The notes: generated by a model not told the origin, from the sequence alone. Positions 17,063-26,361 are shown, counted from the stretch's first letter. The stretch is 64,000 nucleotides of DNA from Phyllobacterium phragmitis (GCF_002980495.1 NZ_PVBR01000001.1:248001-312000); one strand, 5' to 3'. Program-made: numbers and translations.

Positions 17063-17269
17063 ATGAACTCCGTCAAACCTTGGTTTCTGTCCAAAACCAT
17101 ATGGGCGTCCGCAGTGACGTTTGCGATCTCGATCGCAGGATTGCTCGGCCTTTCCACTGACACGATCGACCAGCAATCGCTCGTCGATATTCTCATGCAG
17201 TTTGCCACAGCCCTGGCGGGACTGGTTGCCATCGTCGGGCGTTTCAACGCGGATTCCAGGATTTCGTAA
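17063..17269 (+). CDS. Small two-TM membrane protein, possible holin
   Basis: A 68-residue protein 22 nt after g15 with AAAGGTGA upstream of its ATG. It has two hydrophobic stretches (about residues 12-31 and 43-60) separated by an acidic loop, and starts with KPWFLSKTIWAS, a pattern seen in small phage membrane proteins. Its position, size and topology fit a holin for particle release, but no catalytic endolysin gene is beside it. It is the last gene before a terminator-like hairpin. The function is inferred only. Confidence 0.6.
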   Translation: MNSVKPWFLSKTIWASAVTFAISIAGLLGLSTDTIDQQSLVDILMQFATALAGLVAIVGRFNADSRIS

Positions 17270-17288
17270 GCAACTGTTTAATGATATG

Positions 17289-17333
17289 CGGTAAAAGGCC
17301 TCGGCAATGGCCGTCGGGGCCTTTACCGTTCAT
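17289..17333 (+). terminator. Likely terminator of the GTA cluster
   Basis: CGGTAAAAGGCC (17289-17300) pairs with GGCCTTTACCG after a short spacer, with one bulged base, followed by a T-rich TTCATTCATTG tract. It lies right after the last GTA-like gene and before the feuN-like gene. Confidence 0.65.
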
Positions 17334-17368
17334 TCATTGTTCAGCTAAAAAGCGCTATAGAAGGCGCC

Positions 17369-17668
17369 ATGATGAAATATTTTTCTGTTCCCAAGATTAT
17401 CGCCGCTCTGGCAGTGCTTGCCGTCGCATCCACTGCGCATGCGGGCAGCTTGCCGCAGATCGCTCCCCAAAAGGCAACGCTTCTGACGCGCGTGGCTGGT
17501 GATTGCGTCGCGATCGGGCAGCAGGTGGCCTCTTCACAGGGCGGGACCCTGACCAAGGCGACGCCGGCTGTGCAGAACGGCCAGGATGTTTGTGTCGTCG
17601 TCGTGCTGGTTCCCGGCCGCGATGGAGAACGTCCACGCCGTGTCGAGGTTGCGGTCCCCGCCAACTGA
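17369..17668 (+). CDS. Small periplasmic protein upstream of feuPQ (feuN-like)
   Basis: A 99-residue protein with a clear signal peptide (KIIAALAVLAVASTAHAG, cut after residue ~26). The mature part has two Cys residues (GDCVAIGQQV and QDVCVVVVLVPG) that could form a disulfide, and a basic PRRVEVAVPAN end. In Sinorhizobium meliloti the small periplasmic protein FeuN is encoded with feuPQ and restrains the FeuQ sensor. Position and localisation match, but I cannot align the sequences, so the equivalence is inference. feuP starts 44 nt downstream, so cotranscription is likely. Confidence 0.75.
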   Translation: MMKYFSVPKIIAALAVLAVASTAHAGSLPQIAPQKATLLTRVAGDCVAIGQQVASSQGGTLTKATPAVQNGQDVCVVVVLVPGRDGERPRRVEVAVPAN

Positions 17669-17712
17669 CCGGCTCCGAAATTCTGTATCTGTAGTGGAGA
17701 GGGAACGGCGAC

Positions 17713-18393
17713 ATGCGCATCCTCATCGTTGAGGACGACAAGGATCTCAACAGGCAGATCTTCGAGGCCCTGGTTGAAGCGGGTTATGTGGTGGACCGCG
17801 CCTTTGATGGTGAGGAGGGCCACCATCTCGGCGACACCGAGCCCTATGATGCCATCATTCTCGATATCGGTTTGCCGCAAATGGACGGTATCAGCATTCT
17901 GGAGCGTTGGCGGCGCGATGGGCGCACCATGCCTGTCCTGATGCTCACCGCGCGCGACCGCTGGAGCGACAAGGTCGCAGGCATCGATGCAGGCGCCGAC
18001 GATTACGTGGCCAAGCCTTTCCATATCGAGGAGGTGCTGGCAAGGCTGCGGGCGCTGATCCGCCGCGCGGCGGGGCACGCCTCCTCGGAACTGACCTGTG
18101 GGCCGCTGCGCCTCGACACGAAATCCTCCAAGGCCAGTGTCGATGGCGTCACCTTGAAGCTCACATCGCACGAATTCCGCCTGCTTTCCTATCTCATGCA
18201 TCATATGGACCAGGTCGTATCGCGCAGCGAACTGGTCGAGCATCTCTATGATCAGGATTTCGATCGCGATTCGAATACGATCGAGGTCTTCGTCGGGCGC
18301 CTTCGCAAGAAGATGGGCCTGGATTTGATAGAAACCGTGCGCGGCATGGGTTATCGCATCAAGGCGGACCAAGCGAAGGAAGCTGAAAGCTGA
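17713..18393 (+). CDS. feuP: FeuP, OmpR/PhoP-family response regulator
   Basis: A 226-residue DNA-binding response regulator. The receiver domain has the acidic pair ED (residues 7-8), phosphoacceptor D51 in LDIGLPQMDG, and K101 in YVAKPF. The C-terminal winged helix shows LTSHEFRLLSYLMHH and NTIEVFVGRLRKKMG, ending in ETVRGMGYRI. In S. meliloti FeuP activates the cyclic glucan exporter gene ndvA under osmotic change; the same role here is inferred. GGAGAGGGA precedes the ATG. The kinase gene follows immediately. Confidence 0.9.
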   Translation: MRILIVEDDKDLNRQIFEALVEAGYVVDRAFDGEEGHHLGDTEPYDAIILDIGLPQMDGISILERWRRDGRTMPVLMLTARDRWSDKVAGIDAGADDYVAKPFHIEEVLARLRALIRRAAGHASSELTCGPLRLDTKSSKASVDGVTLKLTSHEFRLLSYLMHHMDQVVSRSELVEHLYDQDFDRDSNTIEVFVGRLRKKMGLDLIETVRGMGYRIKADQAKEAES

Positions 18394-18446
18394 CGGCACT
18401 TCGCTTTATCCCGACCCTGCGTTCACTGGCGCTTCGTGTCGTCACC

Positions 18447-19799
18447 TTGTCGACGATCTGGGTCATCATAGCGCTTGTGGTCGTCGCCACCGTTATTTCC
18501 ACCCTTTATCGCGAGGCAAGCGAACGCAGCTTCCAGCGGCTTCTTTCAGCACACCTCTTCAGCCTTGTCGGAGCCGTTAGCGTTTCTCCCGACGGCGAGT
18601 TGCAGGGACGGCCGGAACTTGGCGAAATTCGCTATTCCAGCCCGCTTTCCGGCTGGTATTGGTCGGTGGAGCCGGTTTCCGATAATTTGAAGGGGAGGCT
18701 CGAATCGCCCTCTCTGGCGGATCACGTCATACCGCAGATGCCGCTTGCCAAAGTCCCGTTCGACCAATCCTTCACAAGAACCTATACGGAGAAGGGCCTC
18801 AAGAACGAAGAACTTTCCGTCGTCGAAACGGAAGTGGTTCTCGACGCGGCGAACCGCGTGGCGCGCTTCCGGGTCATGGGCAATCTCAGCGAGGTGAAGA
18901 AGGAAATCCGCGATTTCCGCAATACGCTCTACACCTATCTCGGAATTTTCGGCCTGGGCAGCATTCTCATCAATGCAGCCATCATCCTGTTCGGACTACG
19001 TCCCCTCGACAAGGTGCGCGGTTCGCTGGCGGACATCCGCGAAGGCCGTTCGACGCGCGTTGACGGTACATTGCCGTTGGAAATCGCACCGCTGGCGCAG
19101 GAAATGAACGCGCTCATCGAAAACAATCGCCGCATCGTCGAACGCTCGCGCACCCAGGTCGGCAATCTTGCCCATTCCCTGAAGACACCGCTTTCCGTTC
19201 TGGTCAATGAAGGCCGCAGCATCGGCGGCAAAAAGGGCAGGGTGGTGGTCGAGCAGAGCCAGGCGATGCAGGTTCAGGTTCAGCATTATCTGCAGCGCGC
19301 GCGCATTGCCGCCCAGCGCGACAGCGTCGTCTTTCGCACGCCCGTCGTGCCGGTTCTGGAGCGGATGATCCGCGTGACCGCCAAACTCAATCCCGCCCAC
19401 AAGATTACCTTCGACAACAATCTTCCCAACGCCATCTTTGCCGGCGAACGCGAAGATTTCGAGGAGATCATCGGCAATCTGATGGAGAATGCCGGGAAAT
19501 GGGGGCGTTCAATGATAAAAGTGAGCCTTTCGCCGGCAGTTTTCGAGGCAAAGGCCGATATGCTGCCACATGCAGGCTTTGAGGTTCTCATCGAGGATAA
19601 CGGCCCCGGCCTCGCGCAGGAAAAGATCAAGGATGCCCTCATGCGCGGCCATCGTCTCGACGAGACCAAGCCGGGAACAGGTCTTGGTCTTTCCATCGTG
19701 CAGGATACGGTGCGTGAATATGGGGGTACCTTGAAGCTGGAAAAATCTTCGTTGGGTGGCCTTGGGGCGCGGATCGTTCTACCCCTTGTTGAAAATTGA
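18447..19799 (+). CDS. feuQ: FeuQ, sensor histidine kinase partner of FeuP
   Basis: Inner-membrane sensor kinase. One membrane segment lies at the N-terminus and a second near residues 162-184, with a periplasmic loop between that has the SPLSGWYWSVEPVS motif typical of this kinase group. HAMP-like and DHp regions follow, with H243 in LAHSLKTPLSVL, then N-box (EEIIGNLMENAGKWG), G1 (IEDNGPGL) and G2 (GTGLGLSIV). TTG 18447 is the first standard start. The frame is open back to a CTG at 18390 that overlaps the feuP stop, and the extra 19 residues are basic and look like a real cytoplasmic N-terminus. Confidence 0.88.
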   Translation: MSTIWVIIALVVVATVISTLYREASERSFQRLLSAHLFSLVGAVSVSPDGELQGRPELGEIRYSSPLSGWYWSVEPVSDNLKGRLESPSLADHVIPQMPLAKVPFDQSFTRTYTEKGLKNEELSVVETEVVLDAANRVARFRVMGNLSEVKKEIRDFRNTLYTYLGIFGLGSILINAAIILFGLRPLDKVRGSLADIREGRSTRVDGTLPLEIAPLAQEMNALIENNRRIVERSRTQVGNLAHSLKTPLSVLVNEGRSIGGKKGRVVVEQSQAMQVQVQHYLQRARIAAQRDSVVFRTPVVPVLERMIRVTAKLNPAHKITFDNNLPNAIFAGEREDFEEIIGNLMENAGKWGRSMIKVSLSPAVFEAKADMLPHAGFEVLIEDNGPGLAQEKIKDALMRGHRLDETKPGTGLGLSIVQDTVREYGGTLKLEKSSLGGLGARIVLPLVEN

Positions 19800-19837
19800 T
19801 CCTCCGGTTGAAATTGATCCCCGGTTGAAATTGATCA
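19788..19837. repeat. Three tandem copies of GTTGAAATTGATC-like unit
   Basis: GTTGAAAATTGATCC (19788), GTTGAAATTGATCC (19807) and GTTGAAATTGATCA (19824) follow each other at 17-19 bp spacing. The first copy contains the last codons and stop of feuQ; the other two lie just after. The copies look like slippage duplications of the gene end, or could be a binding array for the downstream lipoprotein gene. Confidence 0.8.
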
Positions 19838-19867
19838 TTGTCTCAGGAGCGCATATCATTAGAACGC

Positions 19868-19896
19868 TTGACATAAGCTCCGACAAGCATTCGATT
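19868..19896 (+). promoter_or_regulatory. Putative promoter of the lipoprotein gene
   Basis: A consensus -35 (TTGACA, 19868-19873) lies 53 nt before the ATG at 19927. The -10 at 17-nt spacing is TCGATT, a weak match, with ATTATT 3 nt further on. Confidence 0.45.
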
Positions 19897-19926
19897 ATTC
19901 ATACCAAAAATGAAATTGAGATATCC

Positions 19927-20376
19927 ATGAAGCTTGTTATTGCACCGATCGCGCTATCCATTGCCCTGTTCAGCCTGTCCGCATGCAGCACGATTACCGG
20001 CCAAAGGCCTGTCGTGAGCCCGAACACGGGCGCTCCGATCGCGGCGCCGTCGAGCGGCAATGTCGGCACGGGCATATTGGGTTCGTTGGGTAACGGTCTC
20101 CTCGGCCCGGCCGCCAGCCGTCTTGATCCGGCGGATCGCAAAAAGGCGCTCGAAGCTGAATATAGAGCGCTGGAATATGCGCCGGTCGGCCAGGTGACGA
20201 ACTGGAAAGGCGCTTCAGGCCGGGAATCGGGGGAAGTTGTTGCGGCTCAGCCTTATCAGGTGGGTTCGCAGAACTGCCGCCAATATACGCACAGCTTTAC
20301 CATTGATGGCGCGCCACAGACGACACGCGGAACCGCTTGCCGCAACCCTGATGGAAGCTGGACACCACTGACCTGA
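19927..20376 (+). CDS. Outer-membrane lipoprotein, RT0821/Lpp0805-like surface antigen
   Basis: A 149-residue lipoprotein. The signal peptide ends in a lipobox FSLSAC, with the lipidated Cys at about residue 20. A Gly-rich segment (GTGILGSLGNGLLG) is followed by a helical DPADRKKALEAEYRALEYAP and a C-terminal domain QNCRQYTHSFTIDGAP...GTACRNPDGSW, the conserved end of the 17-kDa surface antigen/RT0821 group. The frame is open further upstream, but the ATG at 19927 starts directly at the signal peptide. The role is probably envelope integrity; no enzyme activity is evident. Confidence 0.85.
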   Translation: MKLVIAPIALSIALFSLSACSTITGQRPVVSPNTGAPIAAPSSGNVGTGILGSLGNGLLGPAASRLDPADRKKALEAEYRALEYAPVGQVTNWKGASGRESGEVVAAQPYQVGSQNCRQYTHSFTIDGAPQTTRGTACRNPDGSWTPLT

Positions 20377-20499
20377 ACGCAAGACGGCCCAGTTCGTCGG
20401 AATCTGTCAGTCTCCGGCTTTGCGGCGAATTGCCCTATCTGCCCCAATGGATGAAGGTTCCGGTTGGATTCAGGATGCCGGGCGATTATGTCTTCGCGC

Positions 20500-21642
20500 A
20501 TGGAATTCTGGCTGATCGCTGTCCTTCTGACGTTCGCTGCGACACTTGCGGTTCTCCTGCCATTGACGCGGCGGAGGGCGGCTGACGCTGCGGACGGCCG
20601 CTATGACATTGAAGTTTATCGTGATCAGATGCGCGAGGTCGAAGCCGATGCCGGCCGTGGGTTGATCGACCCGCAAAGCGCCGAACAGGCGCGCGCGGAA
20701 ATTGCCCGCCGTATGCTGAAGGCGGAGCGCGATGCGGAACTAAGCGGCCTGAAACTCCGCAGTGTAAAAGGCGCGCGCTGGATCGTTCTTTTGGCGGTTC
20801 TCTCGGTTCCGCTGATTTCGTGGAGCCTTTATGCGATGACCGGTTCTCCCGATATGCCGGCGCAACCCCTGGCCGAGCGCATGACCAGGAACCCGGCGGA
20901 CGGATCGGTTGGCGAACTGATTGCCAGGGCGGAAGCACATCTGGCGCAAAATCCGGACGACGGGCAGGGTTGGGATGTGCTCGCGCCGGTCTATCTGCGC
21001 CTGGGGCGGCCGGAAGATGCGGTCAATGCCTACAGGAACGCGATACGCCTGCAAGGTGAAACGGCCGAACGCGCACTCGGCCTTGGAGAGGCGTTGGCAA
21101 CCGTCGCCGGCGGAACGATTACCCGGGATGCGCAGGCCATGTTCGAGCGCGCCGCGGCCTTGGATCCCAGGGATATTCGGCCTCGTTTCATGATTGCCCG
21201 AGCGTTGATGCAGGAAGGTAAGAATGATGAGGCGGCGGGCCTGCTGCAAAGCTTCCTCGACGGCGCGCCCGCCGAAGCACCCTGGCGCAACCGGCTTGAG
21301 ACCGCAATCGCTGAGATCAGGAACCGCAACGCTGCCGTCGCGTCGAACGGGCCTGATCAAGGAGATGTCGATGCCGTCGCGAAGATGAGCGCGGAAGATC
21401 GCGATGCGATGATCAATTCGATGGTTGCAAGTCTCGATGAACGGCTGAAGCAGAACCCGGATGATATCGAGGGTTGGAAGCGGCTCGTCAGGTCATATCT
21501 GATATTGAACCGGCGCGACGATGCGCTTGCGGCTCTCAAGCGCGGCAACGATGCGGTGGCGGAGGAAAAACGCGGCGATCTCGTGGCTTTCGCCAAGGGG
21601 CTTGGGTTGGAACTTACGGAGGCAAAGCCCCTTGAGCCGTAA
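20500..21642 (+). CDS. cycH: CycH/CcmI, cytochrome c maturation factor
   Basis: Holds apocytochrome c for heme attachment in the periplasm. Two membrane segments (about residues 1-20 and 92-114) flank a cytoplasmic loop with [22 protein letters not shown], the CcmI hallmark. The periplasmic part carries TPR units ([53 protein letters not shown]). The start [10 protein letters not shown] at 20500 is chosen by family pattern; ATG 20488 is an alternative with AGGA further upstream. It is the first gene of a cycHJKL operon and overlaps cycJ by 11 nt. Confidence 0.93.
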   Translation: MEFWLIAVLLTFAATLAVLLPLTRRRAADAADGRYDIEVYRDQMREVEADAGRGLIDPQSAEQARAEIARRMLKAERDAELSGLKLRSVKGARWIVLLAVLSVPLISWSLYAMTGSPDMPAQPLAERMTRNPADGSVGELIARAEAHLAQNPDDGQGWDVLAPVYLRLGRPEDAVNAYRNAIRLQGETAERALGLGEALATVAGGTITRDAQAMFERAAALDPRDIRPRFMIARALMQEGKNDEAAGLLQSFLDGAPAEAPWRNRLETAIAEIRNRNAAVASNGPDQGDVDAVAKMSAEDRDAMINSMVASLDERLKQNPDDIEGWKRLVRSYLILNRRDDALAALKRGNDAVAEEKRGDLVAFAKGLGLELTEAKPLEP

Positions 21643-22066
21643 ACAGAAACGCCTTGCTGTGATCATCGGCGCGCTCGGCACACTGGCGCTCGCAATGGCG
21701 CTGGTGCTGATCGCGTTCGGTCAGGATATACGCTATTTTCGCACTCCCGCAGACCTGACCGCCGAGGACATGACGTCCGGCGCGCGGTTCCGTTTGGGTG
21801 GTCTGGTGCAACAGGGAACGGTTGTGCGCGGTGCTGGTACTGAGGTGCAATTCTCCGTTACCGACACGATCAAGAGCGTAAAAGTGGTCTATACTGGTAT
21901 TTTGCCCGACCTGTTCCGTGAAGAGCAGGGCGTCGTCACCGAGGGGCGTTTCGGCCCGGACGGAACGTTTGTTGCAGACAGTGTTCTTGCCAAACACGAC
22001 GAAACATACATGCCGAAGGACGTTGCCGACAGCCTGAAGGCAAAGGGCGTATGGCAAGGGAATTGA
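21632..22066 (+). CDS. cycJ: CycJ/CcmE, periplasmic heme chaperone
   Basis: Binds heme covalently and passes it to apocytochrome c. The TTG start at 21632 has GGAGG 9 nt upstream and lies within the end of cycH. An N-terminal anchor (residues 8-29) is followed by the OB-fold: [48 protein letters not shown]. The heme-binding His is H122 in [10 protein letters not shown], with the conserved Tyr at 126. The longer frame from 21521 would overlap cycH heavily and is rejected. Confidence 0.95.
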   Translation: MSRKQKRLAVIIGALGTLALAMALVLIAFGQDIRYFRTPADLTAEDMTSGARFRLGGLVQQGTVVRGAGTEVQFSVTDTIKSVKVVYTGILPDLFREEQGVVTEGRFGPDGTFVADSVLAKHDETYMPKDVADSLKAKGVWQGN

Positions 22067-22097
22067 TAGGGCGCTTGACAGGGATGTGGGATCGCAG

Positions 22098-24089
22098 ATG
22101 ACGGTAGAGATCGGGCAGTTCGCACTGGTGCTGGCGCTGGCGCTTTCCCTTGTCCAGTCAATCCTCCCCGTCGCCGGTGCCCGGTGGCGTAATGCCCCGA
22201 TGATGGATGTCGCGGTGCCAACCGCCTTTGCGGTCTTTGCGCTGATCGCATTATCCTTCGCGCTACTGGTCCATGCCTATGTGGTCTCCGATTTTTCGGT
22301 TCTCAACGTGGTCGAGAATTCGCATTCGCAAAAACCGCTCCTCTATAAGGTCACCGGTGTGTGGGGCAACCACGAGGGCTCCATGCTGCTGTGGGTGCTG
22401 ATCCTCAGCTTCTTCGGCGCTCTCGTTGCCTTTTTCGGCGACAATCTCCCCCCCGTTTTGAAAGCCAACGTCCTGGCCGTCCATGGCTGGATCGCCACCG
22501 CCTTTCTCCTGTTCATCGTCGCCACCTCCAATCCGTTCGCACGCGTTTCGCCTGCACCGATGGAGGGACAGGATCTCAATCCCATCCTTCAGGATATCGG
22601 TCTCGCCATTCATCCGCCGCTGCTTTATCTCGGATATGTCGGCTTTTCCGTGTGCTTTTCCTTTGCCGTCGCCGCCCTTATCGAAGGCCGGATCGATGCG
22701 GCATGGGCGCGCTGGGTGCGGCCCTGGACGTTGACCGCCTGGATGTTCCTCACCGGCGGTATCGCCATGGGCTCCTATTGGGCCTATTACGAGCTCGGCT
22801 GGGGCGGCTGGTGGTTCTGGGATCCGGTGGAAAACGCCTCCTTCATGCCATGGCTCGCCGGAACGGCGCTTCTGCACTCTGCCCTCGTCATGGAAAAGCG
22901 GTCGGCGCTCAAGATCTGGACGGTGCTGCTGGCGCTTCTCACCTTCTCGCTGTCGCTGCTCGGCACCTTCCTCGTGCGCTCGGGCGTGCTCACATCGGTC
23001 CACACCTTCGCTACCGATCCGGGGCGGGGCCTGTTCATTTTAGGCATCCTCACCCTCTTCATCGGCGGCTCTCTCGCTCTCTTCGCTTTTCGGGCGCAAA
23101 GCCTTTCCAGCGGTGGGCTGTTCCAGCCGATTTCGCGCGAAGGCGCGCTGGTCTTCAACAATCTGTTCCTGACCACGGCGACTGCGACCGTGCTGGTCGG
23201 CACGCTCTACCCGCTGCTCCTCGAAGCGTTGACGGGCGACAAGATTTCCGTCGGCGCGCCCTTCTTCAACATGACGTTCGGCCCGCTGATGATCCCGCTC
23301 CTGGCGGCCGTGCCGTTCGGTCCGCTTCTGGCCTGGAAGCGGGGCGATCTCCTTGGCGTGGCGCAAAGGCTGATGACGGCCTTTGCGCTGGCGCTGCTTG
23401 CTGTCGCGTTCATCCTTTATCGCACCTCTGCCGGCGAGGTGCTCGCCGCCTTCGGCATCGGTCTTGCGGTCTGGGTCATGGCGGGAAGCCTGACCGATCT
23501 GGCGCTCAAGGCCGGTATCGGCAAGGTTTCCGCCGCAACCGCGCTTGCACGCCTCATGGGCTTGCCGCGTTCGGTTTTCGGCACCGCGCTCGCCCATTTC
23601 GGGCTTGGCGTCACCTTGCTCGGCATCGTCAGCGTCAGCACATTCGGTACGGAACAGGTGCTCGGCATGAAGCCGGGCGATGTGGTTCCCGTTGCCGGCT
23701 ACCAGTTGCGCTATGACGGACTCACACCGGCGACCGGGCCGAATTACACCGACAATGAAGGCCGGTTCGTGCTTCTGGACAGCGCCGCCAGGCCAGTCGA
23801 TACGATCATCGCGGCCAAGCGCTTTTACCCCGCGCGCCGCATGCCGACCACCGAGGCGGGTATTGTCACGCACGGCGTCAATCAATTCTATGTATCCCTC
23901 GGCGATGACCTGGCCGATGGCGGCATCGTCGTGCGCATCTGGTGGAAGCCGTTCGTCACGCTGATCTGGCTCGGCGCGCTTGCGATGATGGCTGGCGGAT
24001 TCATTTCGCTGCTCGATCGCCGCCTGCGCATCGGCGCCCCCGCCAAGGTAAAAACGCCGCGTGCCCGCCAGGCGGAGGCGTCGGCCTGA
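22098..24089 (+). CDS. cycK: CycK/CcmF, heme lyase subunit
   Basis: A polytopic inner-membrane protein that attaches heme to the CxxCH motif with CcmH and CcmI. The 663 residues and about 15 hydrophobic segments fit the family. Signatures include [17 protein letters not shown], the tryptophan-rich heme-handling motif [18 protein letters not shown], and [19 protein letters not shown]. The ATG at 22098 is preferred; a GTG at 22086 is the alternative. It overlaps cycL by ATGA. Confidence 0.95.
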   Translation: MTVEIGQFALVLALALSLVQSILPVAGARWRNAPMMDVAVPTAFAVFALIALSFALLVHAYVVSDFSVLNVVENSHSQKPLLYKVTGVWGNHEGSMLLWVLILSFFGALVAFFGDNLPPVLKANVLAVHGWIATAFLLFIVATSNPFARVSPAPMEGQDLNPILQDIGLAIHPPLLYLGYVGFSVCFSFAVAALIEGRIDAAWARWVRPWTLTAWMFLTGGIAMGSYWAYYELGWGGWWFWDPVENASFMPWLAGTALLHSALVMEKRSALKIWTVLLALLTFSLSLLGTFLVRSGVLTSVHTFATDPGRGLFILGILTLFIGGSLALFAFRAQSLSSGGLFQPISREGALVFNNLFLTTATATVLVGTLYPLLLEALTGDKISVGAPFFNMTFGPLMIPLLAAVPFGPLLAWKRGDLLGVAQRLMTAFALALLAVAFILYRTSAGEVLAAFGIGLAVWVMAGSLTDLALKAGIGKVSAATALARLMGLPRSVFGTALAHFGLGVTLLGIVSVSTFGTEQVLGMKPGDVVPVAGYQLRYDGLTPATGPNYTDNEGRFVLLDSAARPVDTIIAAKRFYPARRMPTTEAGIVTHGVNQFYVSLGDDLADGGIVVRIWWKPFVTLIWLGALAMMAGGFISLLDRRLRIGAPAKVKTPRARQAEASA

Positions 24090-24568
24090 TGCGATTGGCT
24101 GTGAAATCGCTGTTCATGGCCGCGGCGCTGATTGTGGCGGCAGGAACCGCGCACGCGGTGACGCCTGATGAAATCCTCTCCGATCCCGTGCTGGAACAGC
24201 GCGCCCGCACGCTTTCGGCGGAACTGCGCTGCATGGTGTGCCAGAACCAGTCCATCGACGATTCCAATGCCGAGCTTGCCAAGGATTTGCGGGTTCTCGT
24301 GCGCGAGAGGCTGCAGGCTGGCGATAGCGACCGCCAGGTGCTCGATTTCGTCGTGGCGCGCTATGGTGAATTCGTTCTCCTGAAACCGCGAATCGAAGCC
24401 AAGACCATTCTTCTATGGAGCTTTCCGATCGTGGTTCTGCTGATCGGCGGCGGGTTTCTTCTTTTCTCGGCGCGCCGCAAGCCAGCGGCGCAAATCCCTC
24501 CGCTTTCCCATGAAGAACGCCGGAAACTGGCAGAGATCATGGATGATAAAGGCAAGCAACAAGACTGA
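24089..24568 (+). CDS. cycL: CycL/CcmH, apocytochrome c thiol reductase
   Basis: A membrane-tethered thioredoxin-like partner of CcmF that keeps apocytochrome c cysteines reduced. It has a signal peptide (residues 1-23), then the redox motif [10 protein letters not shown] (C48, C51) and [17 protein letters not shown], and a C-terminal membrane helix ([20 protein letters not shown]). Length is 159. The start overlaps the cycK stop codon, so translation is coupled. It ends the operon about 100 nt before htrA. Confidence 0.95.
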   Translation: MRLAVKSLFMAAALIVAAGTAHAVTPDEILSDPVLEQRARTLSAELRCMVCQNQSIDDSNAELAKDLRVLVRERLQAGDSDRQVLDFVVARYGEFVLLKPRIEAKTILLWSFPIVVLLIGGGFLLFSARRKPAAQIPPLSHEERRKLAEIMDDKGKQQD

Positions 24569-24675
24569 AACCTTACGAAACTTTCATGTTGCGGAAATTA
24601 ACCGGTAAGGTTGATGGCAGTATGTCTAGTGCTCAACGGTCGTTTCTGTCTGATAATGCCCCTAAGGAGATTCCG

Positions 24676-26220
24676 ATGCCGAAAGAAAAGTTCCCATCCG
24701 TATACCGCAAGACCCTTGTCGCAGTAGCGATGTCCTCCGCACTCGCCGGCGCGGTTCTGGCGACGGGGCCGCTCAGCGCTGTCGTATCCGCGCAGGCAGA
24801 CCCCGTTAGGGTCGATGCTCCCGCGCAGCCGGGCTTTGCCGATGTGGTGGCAAAGGTCAGCCCCGCCGTCGTCAGCGTTCGCGTCAAGAGCGATGTACAG
24901 ACGGCGTCCGATCAGGGGCAGAACCTCTTTTCGGGTCCAGGCTTCGACCAGCTTCCCGACGGCCACCCGCTGAAGCGTTTCTTCCGTGAATTCGGTGGCG
25001 GCGGCGATGGCCCATGGGGTCGTCCGGGCGGCAAGAAGAAGCGCAGCGAAAACCGTCCGGGCCGCATCCGTCCGGTATCGCAGGGCTCCGGCTTCTTCAT
25101 CTCCGATGATGGCTATCTCGTCACCAACAATCATGTGGTGGCCGATGGCGATGCCTATTCGGTCGTTCTCGATGACGGAACGGAACTCGATGCCAAGCTG
25201 ATCGGAACCGATCCGCGCACCGATCTCGCCGTCCTCAAGGTCGATGATGCCAAGCGCAAGTTCACCTATGTTGCCTTTGCCGATGACAACAAGGCTCGCG
25301 TCGGCGACTGGGTGGTTGCTGTGGGCAATCCGTTCGGCCTTGGCGGAACGGTGACGGCGGGCATTGTTTCCGCTCGCGGCCGCGACATCGGTGCAGGCCC
25401 CTATGATGATTTCATCCAGATCGATGCGGCAGTCAATCGCGGCAATTCCGGCGGCCCCGATTTCAATCTCAATGGTGAAGTGATCGGCATCAACACCGCC
25501 ATCTTCTCGCCTTCCGGCGGCAATGTCGGTATCGCCTTTGCCATTCCAGCTTCGACGGCGAAAGAGGTCGTTGACCAGATCATCAAGACCGGCTCCGTTC
25601 AGCGTGGCTGGATCGGTGTGCAGATTCAGCCGGTGACCAAGGAAATCGCCGAATCGCTCGGCCTTTCCGAAAGCAAGGGCGCGATCGTCGCTGCACCGCA
25701 GGATGGCGGACCGGCTGCGAAGGCCGGCGTCCAGGCGGGCGACGTCATCACCGCAGTCAATGGCGAAACGGTTGAAGACCCGCGCGATCTCGCCCGCAAG
25801 ATTGCGGCTATCGCGCCCGGAGAGAAGGCGGATGTGACGGTCTGGCGCAAGAACGCGGCCAAGAACATCGATATCTCGATCGATGCCATGCCTAAGGAAC
25901 AGCAGCAGCAGGCGAGCACGGAAAAGCCGTCCCAGCCCGGCACGCCTGAAACGCTGGGTTCCTACGGCCTCACCGTCGTGCCCTCGGAAGACGGCAAGGG
26001 TGTCGTGATCACAGATGTCAATTCGGACAGCGATGCGGCAGACAAGGGCATTCGCTCCGGCGATATCATTGTCTCCGTCAACAATAAGCCGGTGAAGAGC
26101 GTCAGCGACATCAACGCTGCGATTTCGGATGCCGATAAAGCCGGTCGTCGGGCCGTGCTTCTGCAACTGCAGAGCAACGACCAGAGCCGCTTCGTCGCAC
26201 TTCCGATCGCCAGGGGCTGA
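24676..26220 (+). CDS. htrA: HtrA/DegP-type periplasmic serine protease
   Basis: Degrades or refolds damaged envelope proteins. AAGGAG lies 6 nt before the ATG at 24676, giving 514 residues; an upstream frame from 24586 is unlikely. A signal sequence ends near residue 40. Catalytic residues are H153 (TNNHVVAD), D183 (DPRTDLAVL) and S258 (NRGNSGGP). Two PDZ domains follow (about 290-385 and 420-510), each with a GDVI/GDII loop. The downstream two-component genes may sense the same envelope stress, which is inference from position only. Confidence 0.95.
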   Translation: MPKEKFPSVYRKTLVAVAMSSALAGAVLATGPLSAVVSAQADPVRVDAPAQPGFADVVAKVSPAVVSVRVKSDVQTASDQGQNLFSGPGFDQLPDGHPLKRFFREFGGGGDGPWGRPGGKKKRSENRPGRIRPVSQGSGFFISDDGYLVTNNHVVADGDAYSVVLDDGTELDAKLIGTDPRTDLAVLKVDDAKRKFTYVAFADDNKARVGDWVVAVGNPFGLGGTVTAGIVSARGRDIGAGPYDDFIQIDAAVNRGNSGGPDFNLNGEVIGINTAIFSPSGGNVGIAFAIPASTAKEVVDQIIKTGSVQRGWIGVQIQPVTKEIAESLGLSESKGAIVAAPQDGGPAAKAGVQAGDVITAVNGETVEDPRDLARKIAAIAPGEKADVTVWRKNAAKNIDISIDAMPKEQQQQASTEKPSQPGTPETLGSYGLTVVPSEDGKGVVITDVNSDSDAADKGIRSGDIIVSVNNKPVKSVSDINAAISDADKAGRRAVLLQLQSNDQSRFVALPIARG

Positions 26221-26229
26221 TACGGCACA

Positions 26230-26273
26230 CGGATGCCGGAGACCTGTATCCAGTCTTCCGTTTCCGGCATCCG
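26230..26273. repeat. Inverted repeat after htrA
   Basis: Perfect 11-bp arms CGGATGCCGGA (26230-26240) and TCCGGCATCCG (26263-26273) with a 22-nt loop, just after the htrA stop. It lacks a T-tract and may act with the hairpin that follows. Confidence 0.6.
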
Positions 26274-26319
26274 GGGTTGAACATCAACTTGTGCCGTTTT
26301 GGGCAGCGTATCGGAAGCG

Positions 26320-26361
26320 CAGGGCAGCGGATCGCAATCGGTCCGCTGCCTGTTTTTTTTA
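26320..26361 (+). terminator. Rho-independent terminator of htrA
   Basis: A GC-rich stem built on GGCAGCGGAT and GTCCGCTGCC (loop about 6 nt) followed directly by a run of eight T residues. This is the best canonical terminator in the window. Confidence 0.88.

Noticed and set aside
24598-26166. 522-residue minus-strand ORF opposite htrA
   Set aside because: Shadow of htrA, which has a full catalytic triad and PDZ domains.
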